Shown here: in pieces, positions 14,301 to 23,883 of the stretch
Layout of the letters: every line of letters begins with the position of its first letter
Position numbering within the stretch: position 1 is the first letter of the stretch
NCBI GenBank assembly: GCA_963691705.1
Contig: OY829541.1
Span: forward strand, 37,651,661 to 37,715,660
DNA: 64,000 nucleotides
Reading direction: 5' to 3'
Source of the DNA: Viola odorata
Lineage: Eukaryota; Streptophyta; Magnoliopsida; Malpighiales; Violaceae
Translations under genes and position numbers: made by a program
Notes under the pieces: generated by a model
Databases searched by the model: none
Told to the model about the DNA's origin: nothing
What the model saw: the letters and a program-made list of their open reading frames with translations, nothing else

Positions 14301-17300
14301 ATCGAGGTACTAAACCGACTACGGAATAGCTCTTCTAAGGTGGGAAACGCGTCTATGGATCCAACTGCTAATCCCTCAAACCATTTCCTAGCTGCTCCAG
14401 TGAGTGTGAGGACGAAAAGCTGACACAAAGCTTCATCTCTTCACGTCTGAATCTTCACAAAATCTTTCACTCTGCTAAGGTGAGTAACGGGATCCTTTGT
14501 CCCATCGTACTGCTCCGTGGGTAGCTTAATCCTTCGGATAACTTGATGCTGTCGAACCCTGTGGCTCAATGGATGCCTAGGATTATCATCCTTCTCCCTC
14601 CGTCGAGCCGAGGTGGCTGATGGAGAACCTCGACGCGGTTCCCTCTCATGCTTACTGCGCGGACCCCGCACGGACCGATTTTTGGGTAGCGACCTGTCCC
14701 GACTCCGCCTATCTTCTGATTCCCTAGCTCTTCGATGGGATCGCCCTCTTGCCAAACTATGTTCAATTTCCTGGTCATCTTCCCTTTCAAAATTTTCCAT
14801 GTGTCCTTCTTCCCTTCTTGGAACCATTTCCGACTGCACCCTCTGAGGGACAGGCGGGCTCCTTCCCATCTCAGGAGTGAATGGTGGCGGCGGAGGAAGC
14901 GGTTGCGACACCTGAGGCAGCGAGGCGAACGGATTCAGAGTGACTTGTGGTGTTGAGAAATTCGACAATGGATGGGAATATGTCCTTGGCTGCCCCGCTA
15001 GGTTTGATAACAACAACATCATCTCATCCATTCTCTGATGCAGCACGGCTACAGAACCTTCCGTTGCCACTACCGGGCTCCTGCTGATGCTTGACCCAGG
15101 TAATAGGGAATTTGATATATTCGTATTGTTTCCTGGTGTTTGGAGAAAATCCAAATGCCTGTAGAGTGGCGGAGCGCTGCCCAGGTTGGGCAAGGTTAAC
15201 GACTGCGTCCCTACAGGAATTTCCTGCCCAGTCATGAGAGGAGATGTGGTGATTCCAGAAACTTGAGGTTCTGAAGTCATCTCGAGCAAGTGCCAGGAAA
15301 TTCCTTAGGTATATGTAAAAAAGAGTTTGGATGATCAAGGTCTTCTCACTCAATGATCCAAGCTCTCAACGAAAGCACCAAATGATAATATACGATTAGA
15401 GGTATGCCCTTTTAGGTAATTGTATCCCTGTTTGTCCTTCAAGTCCGCTCCAAGTATCCTGCAATGCGCCGGAGGAGGTCTCCGGCGTAAACTCTCCAAC
15501 GATAAAGTCAGTATGCTATGCAAGTCTTAAGAGCTTAAGGATAATATCGGTCTATATGCCCGTGTGTGTACGTGTGTATTACCTGGCCTTATTGTGCTAT
15601 TTATAAGTCATACCTGACGACCGTTACAATGGCATCAATATAGCAATCAATCGCCATTAAAGGTTGCAATAACTCAGTCTGCAACGTGCGTAACGGTCCA
15701 CTTCCGACCGTTACGAGCCAGTAACTGATGTTATTATAGCAACCGGTGCCCAGACACCGTTAGCTCTACAATGATCTCCTGGACATAACCAATCTCCTTC
15801 TACCGATACCCGTTATAGCTAGGTACCGTTAGTCCTTGCGACTACCCGGTATCCCTCTCTACCGGTACCCTTTATCAACATATCTTAACTGTGCCTACGT
15901 GGCCAGTCCACTGATCAATACTTCCACAGGGAAAAGACCCCTTTACCCTTGGGATTTATCCACTGGTCAATACTTCTTTCTCTGTGTATATTTTGAGGCA
16001 AACTCCTTAGAAATAGGAAGATCTTAAGTAAATCTTTGTCTATAGACCTCTCCATATACATGAAATGGAAAGATGAGTTATTTAGGTGCACCTCCCATAA
16101 AAAAGAAGTTATTAGGTGCAATAAACATTATATATATATTCTTTTTTTTTTTTAAACCATACGGTAACTCGGTCATTACATTAGGTATCGATTACTCCGG
16201 ACTTAAATTGGGTAAGATCCTAAAGGGCGTTAAAACTCCCCCTCACAAATTTTAACATAATTACAAACTTAGAACTTAAACATAAGACCTCAAGTAAAAC
16301 AATATATATCCCTAGTGGGGTTAATCAATAACATAAGGGGAAACAGTATATATATCCCCTAAGAACTAACAACTATATGACTTGCATGCACCATTACTTT
16401 TTCTCTCTTTTCCTAGATTCGAACTCAAATTTCTATTTATATCTTTATTACTAATAAAACAATCAATAATCTGTATAATCATTGGCTAACCATTTGTAAA
16501 TCCTTTTAGTATTTCTTACTTTAAACAAATACTGTTCATAATAAAATAGAAAAAAATAATAAAAGTACATGAAATAGGAAAAAAATCCTTTAATTTATAA
16601 AAATTGAAAATTAATTAATAAATTTAGCAAAATATTTTTGATAGTCTGATACATATTGGTACATCAAAAAATTCATTAAATTATCACAAGCGTAAGTAAT
16701 GGTTACATAAAAATCACAATTTTTCGGTCAAAATTTGAACAAAGGGGTGTTGATTGCCTGTGATTTCAGAAAGTGAGAAGAGGTTTTTACTTTTCGAAAA
16801 TATATAATTCCGAGGTAATATACTATTTTCTCATAATTTAAATGATATGTTGATATGTTGATTTGAGTATGCCCAAAAATCTTAGCTTAGCTAGCGCATA
16901 CCTTTTTCCTATAAGGTTGGTAATAGTTCTTAAGGTGAAAAACAAAATTTCAAGATTTTAAGTCTCTATTGTAATAAAAGTATAAAAATAAATTTAAGAA
17001 AAAAATACAAACATAATTCTTGATGGGTTTGTCTTATTCTATCACCAAGTTCAACCTCAATGCAACAAAAAATTATAGCGTAATCCCGAAATGCAAACTC
17101 GCTATTTACTCCATATTCACATAAATTAAAACCCCACAAGAATCTCATATTTATGGAAAAACTAACATTACTCAATTAATAGTTCGTAATTTCTCAATAT
17201 TTTTTATTTATTTAAGCCAACAAACAATATGAATTTAATGGAATTTACAATATGTATTGTTGTTAAACATTTCTCAACTCCATCATCAAATCATTAATTT

Positions 17301-19676
17301 TATTGGTTCTCCAACTTTAACTTTAAAAAATAACTAATTTCAAATGGATGGATTATCTATTAATTTGGTAATTAATAATTCTTGGGTAAAGAAAGTAAAG
17401 TAAAACAAAGAACCCTTTTATTTTGATTAATTATTATTTGGCTTCTTTATTTGATAATCATTATTTGGCTATGTTGGAAGAGAAAGGTACGTAGTTAATA
17501 TCCTCAACCAATTTGTAAATGAGTATGTAATTTATTAATTGTTTTGTAGTAAAAATACTAGTAGAGAATAAGATGGAAGTTTGAATTCCACCTTTGTTTC
17601 TAAAAAAAGAAATGAAAAAGAAACTGTTATGGTAATAAAGTACAATATAATATGACTTACTACTTTTATTTATAAAAAAGTTGAAGTTAATATAGTGAAA
17701 ATATAATGAAGCGAATTAAAATGATTTCCAACCCTCCTCAACCCAGGAATGTAATTTGCAAACAAAGAGACTCAAATTTAAAACGTTATTATCCATGTTT
17801 TGTAAAAAAGTACCGTTGAGTTACATAATTATTGCTATTATGCTTATAAGAGGTTAAATAATCACAAATCACCTTCTTATTTTTTATTTTTCTGCACTTT
17901 CATAGTCGGAAACAGTGGAAACAATGGTTTGGTCATCACTTAACAGCCTAGCTAGACAGACAAGCTGATTCCGTTTGGATGAGACAAGTCTTATAAGAAA
18001 GGTCAGTCATTAATTTGCATGACGCCACAGTGAATTATGTATGGGAAACCACCAAAGCACGAAATAGCAGAAGTTTAGGTAGCGTTTGGTTCACGGAATG
18101 CTACTTTCCTCATTGAAATTACTCTCCCGGGAAAGTGATACTTGGGAGAGTGATTGAGGGGAATGCCAATTTTTTGTGTTTGGTTAAGATTTAAAATTCC
18201 TGGGAAAGTAACATTATTGTGTTTGTTTTGTACTTGGGAATCCTCAAGGAAAGTAAAAAAAGAGACTATTTTATCCTTTTGTTAGGTATTTTTTGTTATC
18301 TTGTTAGGTGTCTAATTATTCTTTTTTATATATATTGTGTTACACAATTTTCTATAAACACGTTAGACTTTCTCTCTATTTAATTATCTATTTTTCAATA
18401 ATTAAAATATCAAATGAGTTTGTTTTATGACTATGGTTTTTTTGCAGGTTAAAGAACATGACAAATGACATAATCTTCGTATTAGAGTCTTTGAAAATTA
18501 TAGCAAAGTATGACACATATTGTTCTAGCAATGCGAAAAAAACATAATTGCAACAATAGACAAATCTAGGATATGGATTTCTTGGATGATTTATTCCTGT
18601 TTCTAACCGTATTTTCTTCTACATATTATTATTTACATCATTACTATGTATTTTTTATGTGATTATTATAATTTTGATGTAATTAATATAATTTTGATGT
18701 ATTTATTATAATTTTTATGTAATTAATTATAATTTTTGTGTAATTAATATAATTTTTGTGTAATTAATATAATTTGGCGAAGTTTTAGAAAATAGAGAAG
18801 GAAGAAGATGTAATTATAATTACTTTCCCTGTAGAGGGGAATCACTCTCCCCATCCCCTAGCCAAGGAATCACTTACCTCCATTTTTGGGAAAATCAAGA
18901 CAGTCAAGGAAAGTTAGATTCCGGGGGAGAGTGATTCCTTGTCGCAACCAAACGCAATAAGATTTGATTTGTTGAGGATATATGATTTCCAATATTATTT
19001 ATTTTAGGAAAAGCAGAAAATGGATATATAATTACTTGAAGCTTAATTTCATGCAGTAGTTTGTGATCATATATATATATATATATATATATGAATGGAT
19101 TTGGGGCATTCATTTTTTCATATAGTTTTATTTATTTATTTATTTTTCATTCACAAACCAACAAGAAAAAGAAAAAGAAAATATTATCATATATTTATGT
19201 ATATATCAAGTGACATGACATGACATCAAAGGTACAATATATATTAAAAGTTCAGTTTAAGTAATTAATTATATATGTAGAAGAGAAAAAGAGGAGGAAG
19301 TGAAGCATATATGCATGAAATTAAGTCTATACATATAACATTAAATCGAGTTAGTAATAGAAGAAAATGGTTAATCATATTGATTTGGAACATCAATCAG
19401 AAAAACTTATGAAAAGGAAAAAAAAAGTTGGAAAATAATTAATAAAGAGATGTATTGTTATAACTATTATTATTATTATAAGTGTATGTACCTTGAATGA
19501 GTGGAGTAGTCATAGAGTTTTCCTTTGGTGGAGATGACAATCAAAGCCAGCTCAGCATCATAGAGAACAGAGATCTCATGAGCTTTCTTGAGCAAACCAG
19601 TCCTTCTCTTCGAGAATGTCACCTGCCTGCTGATCTTGTTCTCGATCCGCTTCAGTTCAACCCTATCTCTCCCCAT
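2393..19676 (-). CDS. FUL-like: FRUITFULL/AP1-clade MADS-box transcription factor, eight exons, complete
   Basis: The coding exons in gene order are 19492-19676, 4119-4197, 3557-3621, 3362-3461, 3226-3267, 2839-2880, 2591-2736 and 2393-2483, all on the minus strand. Their lengths (185, 79, 65, 100, 42, 42, 146, 91 nt) match the canonical AP1/FUL exon pattern, sum to 750 nt and keep one frame. The product is about 249 residues. The MADS domain (1-60) begins [20 protein letters not shown]. The K domain is in exons 3-6 ([34 protein letters not shown]). The C-terminus is Gln/Pro-rich and ends [12 protein letters not shown], a variant of the FUL motif (LPPWML); the euAP1 farnesylation motif is absent. 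Such proteins dimerise, bind CArG boxes and control floral transition, meristem identity and fruit development. Unusual substitutions include [14 protein letters not shown] where relatives have SVLCDAEVALIVFS. The exon 7 acceptor (aaag|CTC at 2736) is the least certain join. Confidence 0.93.
4230..4549. repeat. 320-bp direct repeat, left copy, flanking the Tat element
   Basis: It matches 15973-16293 with two substitutions and one poly-T length difference. It lies immediately outside the left LTR and stops exactly at the LTR edge. It is intron DNA, not part of the LTR. Confidence 0.9.
4550..5127 (-). repeat. 3' LTR of the intron-1 Tat element
   Basis: It is 578 bp and begins on the + strand with TGATAATCTACGATTAGG. 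A minus-strand TATAAATA lies at 4765-4772. It pairs with 15383-15960. Confidence 0.92.
5128..5671 (+). other. Leader between the 3' LTR and the antisense gene
   Basis: No coding content is seen. It should contain the promoter and 5' UTR of the antisense gene. A pyrimidine-rich stretch runs from about 5520 to the ATG at 5672. Confidence 0.45.
5672..8290 (+). pseudogene. Antisense gene of the Tat element: Transposase_28-like (PF04195) protein, spliced, broken
   Basis: The ATG is at 5672. Exon 1 (5672-6365) ends GAGC|gtgagc; the intron is 6366-6438 (tcttgcag) and exon 2 starts at 6439, joining in frame as CREHVPPGWKP. Residues of about 65-140 ([40 protein letters not shown]) match the 'putative gypsy type transposon' family PF04195. 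After the intron come a basic Arg/Lys-rich stretch, a long Ser/Thr/Pro-rich linker, a coiled coil (about 7567-7900) and an acidic tail (8040-8170). Reading breaks by a frameshift near 7460 and by stops near 7526, 7834 and 8032. Such antisense genes between pol and the 3' LTR are known from Retand-type Tat elements; their function is unknown. Confidence 0.8.
8291..8766. other. AT-rich spacer with a short duplicated segment
   Basis: No gene is seen. A roughly 60-bp segment containing AGAAAAAAGAAACAAATTTC is present twice, at about 8650-8690 and 8712-8750. It belongs to the variable 3' region of the Tat element. Confidence 0.6.
8767..9415. repeat. Tandem array of a 114-bp unit, about six copies
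   Basis: Units begin at about 8767, 8891, 9005, 9119, 9233 and 9347 with AAGATGAAG. The middle units are exactly 114 bp apart and nearly identical; the first and last are divergent or shortened. Each unit carries TTACCGTCTTCTC...GACCGGTAAC, which can pair as a small hairpin. The array sits in the 3' region between pol and the antisense gene, the hypervariable part of Tat/Ogre elements where tandem repeats are known to arise. Confidence 0.9.
9586..13030 (-). pseudogene. pol: Tat pol: reverse transcriptase, RNase H, second RNase H, integrase; broken
   Basis: RT is read from about 12803 down, with [20 protein letters not shown] and the active site YVDD at 12231-12242. The RNase H connection follows (11946 down: [22 protein letters not shown]). 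A second, archaeal-like RNase H comes next ([52 protein letters not shown]), typical of the Tat lineage. Integrase has an HHCC region (CRKCQEFA) and all three catalytic acidic sites ([23 protein letters not shown]). It ends with a C-terminal domain (GDLVLRNR...) at 9586-10092 and no chromodomain. Stops interrupt the frame at 12561-12563 and 10093-10095, and frame changes occur near 12805 and 11900. Confidence 0.92.
13037..15280 (-). pseudogene. gag: Tat gag and aspartic protease, broken
   Basis: The first in-frame ATG is near 15280. The N-terminal part is Ser/Pro- and Arg-rich. The Retrotrans_gag core follows an in-frame TGA at 14441-14443 ([25 protein letters not shown]). A zinc-knuckle-like piece ([14 protein letters not shown]) comes next, then the protease near 13309. 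The protease active site reads LVDNDSAVN where relatives have D-(T/N)-G-S, so the catalytic-loop glycine is replaced by Asp. A TAG at 13037-13039 ends the frame; the downstream pol continues in the same frame for about 70 codons. Confidence 0.9.
15361..15382 (-). other. Likely primer-binding region next to the 5' LTR
   Basis: Read on the minus strand, the bases right after the 5' LTR are TTTGGTGCTTTCGTTGAGAG. This is where minus-strand priming should occur. I have not assigned the tRNA. Confidence 0.45.
15383..15960 (-). repeat. 5' LTR of the intron-1 Tat element
   Basis: It is 578 bp, the same length as the left LTR, with 11 differences from it. It begins TGATAATATACGATTAGAGG on the + strand and ends GGGATTTATC. 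Confidence 0.92.
15598..15605 (-). promoter_or_regulatory. TATA box of the Tat 5' LTR
   Basis: TATAAATA on the minus strand, at the same relative place in both LTRs (4765-4772 in the other). It would drive element transcription in the same direction as the host FUL-like gene. Confidence 0.5.
15973..16293. repeat. 320-bp direct repeat, right copy, flanking the Tat element
   Basis: It is nearly identical to 4230-4549. Between it and the LTR edge lie 12 bases (15961-15972). With the next base they read CACTGGTCAATAC, which also occurs inside the left LTR (5076-5088). Confidence 0.9.
16294..18077. other. Original intron 1 sequence, AT-rich
   Basis: No exon, transposon end or RNA gene is recognised. 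This is the part of the FUL-like first intron not explained by insertions, with 18958-19491. Regulatory sites could lie here, but I cannot pick any with confidence. Confidence 0.5.
18078..18957 (+). mobile_element. Non-autonomous DNA transposon, copy 1 (terminal GCGTTTGGTT inverted repeats)
   Basis: It begins GGTAGCGTTTGGTT and ends AACCAAACGCAA, flanked by TTA on the left and TAA on the right. Subterminal repeats of GAGAGTGATTCC type occur at both ends. It has no coding capacity. A second copy in reverse orientation at 32211-36450 defines its limits. The superfamily is unresolved because a clean direct target duplication is not visible. Confidence 0.75.
18958..19491. other. Intron 1 adjoining exon 1, with an (AT)n run
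   Basis: AT-rich intron DNA with a perfect (AT)12 run at 19069-19092 and several ATATAT stretches. No other feature is seen. Confidence 0.6.
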
Positions 19677-20639
19677 TCCTCCTCCTCCTCTTCTTCTTCC
19701 TCTTCTTCTTCAATTCAAGAAAAGACAAACCCTAGCTAGAAACTTAGATATAAGCTAAATAAATTTTGGTTGGAAGATTATCTGCTGGCAAGAGAAGAAA
19801 CATATATATGGATGGATGGGAAAACAAACAAGAGGATAATAGTAAGAAAAAGAATAAATTAACAAGAGTATTAGCTAATATAGTAAGGTATTGTGGACAG
19901 GTTTCTAATTTTGTGCTGTGGAGAGTTTTTCTTGCTAGACTAGGCAAAAAGCCTAAAGATAAACAGTTTGGTTTGAGTAATAATGGGGAAATACAAAAGA
20001 ACATTATTGGAAATTAAGATATTCATAGATACCTACTGACGTAAAAAAGGAAAAAAAGAATAGAATTTGAATGAGATTAGTTTCAGTTGAGAGAACACTC
20101 GAGATAAAATATAAAAAATAAAAAAAGAAAAAAGAAAGAATTCAATATAAGATTGAAGAGAAATGGTAAAGTGTGAACCACATGTATCTTTAAAATTTAT
20201 TAAATCAGAACTAATTATAAATATTTATAACAAACTAATACATTAAAGATATTAATTAACTAACATTTGTTTCCTTAAATAAAAAGTCACATGTTCAATT
20301 CCCGTGAATGAAAAAATTATTTATTAGGAACAATTTATTTCTTAATAAGCAAACTTGGTATGAATAAAATTAGATCGGATTTTAGAATACTTAAAATACC
20401 TACCATTGAGACCTCAAAAAGATATTTGCTAATTTGTAAAATGGTTGATAAAGAGATTTTGAAATTTATAATGTTATCTTTTTTTTAAGAGAAATAAGTT
20501 GAAACTTGAAAGTGGTTTTGGGTTGAGGGGACGGTATTGGAAAAGCAGGGGTGGAATTGGAGGAAATATCGTATCGTGGTGTAATTTGGCCATGGGCCTG
20601 GAAAATAGGGTTGTGTCTCAATTTAAGGAGAAATTATTG
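19677..20639 (-). promoter_or_regulatory. 5' UTR and proximal promoter of the FUL-like gene
   Basis: Directly upstream of the ATG (19674-19676) the minus strand is a purine-rich GAAGAAGAG leader (19677-19730), common in plant 5' UTRs. About 125 bp upstream, CATATATATG at 19801-19810 could serve as TATA box or as a C(A/T)8G CArG-like site. The gene-proximal promoter ends at the transposon that begins at 20640. Assignments within it are inference. Confidence 0.45.
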
Positions 20640-21670
20640 GGTGTTCCGGGGATGCCAACTCAAAAGTGAAAGTTGGCATACCTTGACAAATAACAGAGTG
20701 ACACTTGTATATTTTGTGTACATGTCATTGAAGATTGTTTTTTCCTCCTTTCCTTCTCTCCTTCTCTTCTCGCAACAACAAACAAGGAAATAACCCAATC
20801 ACAGACCCTCGTCGGCCATCTCCCACCGCCGACCAGCCACACCCACAGACAGACCCTCACCGGCCTCAATCTCTCGCCTCCGACCAGACCCTCACCGGCC
20901 TCAATCTCTCGCCTCTGACCACCATCTCCTCATCCTCGCCGAAACACTCTCATCTCCCTCAATCGTCGCCGACCAGCACCACCATCGTCGCCAGCCATAC
21001 CACCACTATCTCTCTCCGCAGCCACGCTCCTCCTCCGTCGCCATCACCGCCATCTCTATCACTGCTTCTTCTCCCTCTCCTTCACCTAACCCAAAAATCC
21101 AAAACCAATTTAATCACCCATCATAAATCCAACATCATCATTATCCATACCAAATCACCGTCGAGAGCTTTAATTCCAATCCCACCAGTCACCACCCGTC
21201 TCCGATTCAACCCAAACAACCACCAATCCACCGAACGACCCATCACCATCGTCCAACCTCAACCATTTATGTTCATCCACATCCACCACCGTCAAACCCG
21301 ATCACCAAAACCACCAAATCCCAGCCACCTCCATACCCAACTCATAAATCAATCCCGAACAAACCTCTACTGTACCGATTCAAACCCTAATGTCACCGTC
21401 TCGATTCAATTCCCGGCCCAAATCGACCCATCACCAGCCTCACCGTGTCTCTGTTGGTTCCGATTCTACCTTCACCGCCGCCTCTTCTATGTTCTTCTTG
21501 TCTGAACCATAGAAGAAAGAAGAAAGAAAGATTAGAAAAGAGAGAGGTTGCGGCCCAAGAAAAAAAAGTTTTAATGTTTATCTGATGTGGGAAAAGACTA
21601 GACACATGTATATTAATTACTGGGTGGGTATGCCAACTTTCAATTTTGAGTTGGCATCCCTGGAATACAC
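20640..21670. mobile_element. MULE-like element with hairpin-forming terminal repeats and GC-rich cargo
   Basis: About 40-bp terminal inverted repeats contain GGGATGCCAACTCAAAA and AAGTTGGCATACC at the left (20640-20683) and the reverse at the right (21625-21670). Each terminus is also an internal hairpin (ATGCCAACT...AGTTGGCAT). The interior is GC-rich, unlike its surroundings, with short repeats (CTCACCGGCCTCAATCTCTC twice near 20860-20910). A 256-codon open frame on + is Pro/Ser/Thr/His-rich without a recognisable domain; I do not call it a gene. No target duplication was found. Confidence 0.55.
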
Positions 21671-22090
21671 AATCGAGCTGTCGCTGTCATTTTATTGCAT
21701 TATTGACGATGCTTTCTTTTCTTTCTTTCTTCCTTCCGGTTGGTGCACTCCACTCCACTCTTCCTCTACTTAGTTCACCATTCACCATTATTTGTTTCTT
21801 TATTTTTTTCATCTTTATCCTTAATATCATTCAAATTTAAAAGAAAAGATATTTTTAATATAATATTTGCTTTTTCCAAACTCTAAATTACTCCCTCTGT
21901 CCACAAATATTTTGGATCCAAAATTTTATTAAAAATTAATAGACGTTTCGCGCTTTCTAATGTGTAATTTTTTGTCTTTTACTTTCTTGTCACTGCTTTT
22001 AAAGAATTTGTTGAAATTAGAGAGTCAAACTATTCACACTTACCTATTGTTCATTCGACTAAGAGCCAAACAAGGCCATAAAAACAAATA
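21671..22090. other. AT-rich spacer with one orphan Stowaway-type end
   Basis: TACTCCCTCTGTCCACAAAT begins near 21890, a typical Stowaway terminus, but the partner end is not seen. Nothing else is recognised. Confidence 0.4.
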
Positions 22091-22349
22091 CTCCCTCTGT
22101 CTTTTAATAACTGTCGCTTTTCTACGGATTCTTACTATTCATAATACTTGTTATTTTATCTTTTTCGAGGTATATATTTTATGCAAATGACAAACAAAAA
22201 TTATGGATCAATCCAATTTGATGATGGTGTGGTAATTTGAATAGAAATTAGAAAAAAGAATGAAACAATATGGAATAAAATAAGATCAAAGATCATTGTT
22301 TTCAATTTTCTACTATTCTAAAATGTCTGTTATTAAAGGACAGAGAGAG
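22091..22349. mobile_element. Stowaway-like MITE (Tc1/mariner)
   Basis: Inverted ends CTCCCTCTGTCTTTTAATAAC and GTTATTAAAGGACAGAGAGAG bound about 259 bp flanked by TA dinucleotides. The terminal sequence is the widespread plant CTCCCTCYGTC type. Confidence 0.75.
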
Positions 22350-22639
22350 TATTAATTAAGGATGCGTTTAATTCTTGGAATGTGAGCGAATAATAGGTCA
22401 GGAATGTTAACTAGATTCCTAACATTACTATACTTGGTACGTCTTAGCATGTTACATTCCAGAGAATGTCATTCTCATTTTAAAACCTTTAATGAGAAAA
22501 AAATCTAAGTTGATATTGAGCTCTAGTATAGAGGGCAAATGACTCATCCCATGCACTTAGAAGGACTCTCAATATCTTATCAACCATTTCCTCTTTTGTC
22601 ATCACTTTGCCAAAATTGCCTATAGCATTTACTAGTTTT

Positions 22640-23130
22640 TGAAACCCAATGCTTAACTCATAGACTCATCACTTTCCATGACAAAGAGTTCATACTCATG
22701 CATTAAAGCATTGAGCCTAACATCTTTGACTTGAGAAATTCCCTTACGAGCAATAGCAAGTGCATTCCAAATCTCTTGAGAGGTTTGACAAGTACTTATC
22801 CTATTGAACTCACTAGGGGAGAGTCCACAATATAAAATATTCTTGCACTTGTTTTCTACCATCTTCCTCTTCTTGTGTTCGTCGGACCACTTGTCATAGG
22901 GTAGAGGCTTGGCCGGAATAGACAAAGTGACTTCTTCCATAGGTGTCATATACCCATTCTCTATGCAATTCACACATAATAGTCAAGAGACCCAATGAAT
23001 GCCTTCATCTTGGTCTTCCAATGTCCATCATCTCGACTATTGAAGAAATGTGGTTTGTTGAGTGGTACCATTGATTAGCCATTCTAGGTCTTTCACTTGA
23101 GACAATGAAGTCTTCTCCAAATGACCTTGG
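22640..23130 (-). pseudogene. Ty1/Copia gag fragment (UBN2-type)
   Basis: On the minus strand, pieces of a Copia gag are read: GHWKTKMKAFIGSLDYYV, then ILYCGLSPSEFNRISTC, QEIWNALAI and QVKDVRLNALMHEYELF. The frame is broken near 22975 by a stop and shift. Upstream, TTGGTAACAGACC resembles a tRNA-Met-type primer site. Nothing after gag is present, so this is a truncated Copia remnant. Confidence 0.75.
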
Positions 23131-23324
23131 TCTGTTACCAATGAAAGAATGGTCTAGAGGGTGAATAGGCCACGAAATGAATTAATTCGACTCTCACACA
23201 TTTTTCACAAATACTTGGTATGCATAATATAACAAAGGATATAAATTAAAGCAAAGGGAATGAAAAACTTTGCAAAGAGATTTATGGTGGTCCTTTACAG
23301 CCAGTAAGGTACATATACTACCTA

Positions 23325-23880
23325 GTGATTTTTTGTTTGATAAACCAATTCTTTATTAATAGTTATAAAGGCAAGAAAGATACAATATAGGAGTTAGACT
23401 CAACGGTGACAATACAAAATGAATCGGGCAAAATCAGGTTTAAGGATTAACAATCACAAAATAAGACCATCAAATTATAACCATGCCACAAATTCTGCGG
23501 TTCTCCTTACACCCCATTTAGCTAGGGTGTCTGGAACACTATTAACTCTTTTAAGAGTATGAACTATAGAGATCTTACAGAACTGGTCTTTCAGCAGCTT
23601 GATTCTTATGAACTCATTTGTGAACAACCATGATATGTTATCCTTTTTGTTAGTCCCATTAACGGTGTTGAGGGAGCCCGATTTAATAATAATTTGCTTG
23701 CAATTTATGAGCAGATTGGAAGCTGAGGTTTCCAAGGCTTTCCTAACACTGAAGACTTTAGCAGAGTTGTATTCAACATCGCCAACATAGCAAGAAAATA
23801 GACATATAACCTTGCCCTTGTTATCTCGAAGGATTTGGCCAACTTCTTATGGACTCAGTTTCCTGAGGGTCGACCCATCC
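23325..23880 (-). pseudogene. LINE remnant: C-terminal RNase H domain and 3' tail
   Basis: The minus strand reads a plant LINE RNase H tail: GQILRDNKGKV in one frame, then SASNLLINCKQIIIKSGSLN, ISIVHTLKRVNSVPDTLAKW and EFVAWL near 23475-23735. The segment ends at about 23325 in ATCAAACAAAAAATCAC, a plausible 3' terminus. 5'-truncated copies of this kind are usual for L1-type LINEs. It abuts the truncated Athila LTR at about 23884. Confidence 0.7.
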
Positions 23881-23883
23881 ACT

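Larger units (their letters stand above)
4550..15960 (-). mobile_element. Ty3/Gypsy LTR retrotransposon, Tat lineage (Retand-like), decayed
   Basis: The element is full-length with 578-bp LTRs at 4550-5127 and 15383-15960. It reads on the minus strand, so the right LTR is the 5' LTR. Order in element direction is 5' LTR, gag-protease, RT, RNase H, a second RNase H-like domain, integrase without chromodomain, a tandem-repeat 3' region, an antisense gene, then the 3' LTR. The second RNase H and the antisense gene point to the Tat lineage. The LTRs differ at 11 of 578 positions (1.9%). At an assumed 1.3e-8 substitutions per site per year that is about 0.7 million years. Gag-pol is broken by four in-frame stops and at least two frameshifts, so the copy cannot encode its own proteins. 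Confidence 0.92.
4198..19491 (-). other. Giant first intron (15.3 kb) of the FUL-like gene
   Basis: The donor is CAAG|gtacat at 19492/19491 and the acceptor gacag|CATGG at 4198/4197. The intron carries an 11.4-kb Tat retrotransposon (4550-15960), the 320-bp repeat on both its sides and an 880-bp DNA transposon (18078-18957). Without these insertions it would be about 2.7 kb, a normal size for AP1/FUL first introns, which in several plants hold regulatory elements. The LTR element lies in the sense direction of the gene. Confidence 0.88.

Noticed and set aside
19497..19739. 80-codon open frame on + over the MADS exon
   Set aside because: It is the antisense shadow of FUL-like exon 1 and its GA-rich 5' UTR.
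20735..21505. 256-codon open frame on +, Pro/Ser/Thr-rich
   Set aside because: No domain, low-complexity composition, lies entirely inside a transposon with terminal inverted repeats. Kept only as element cargo.
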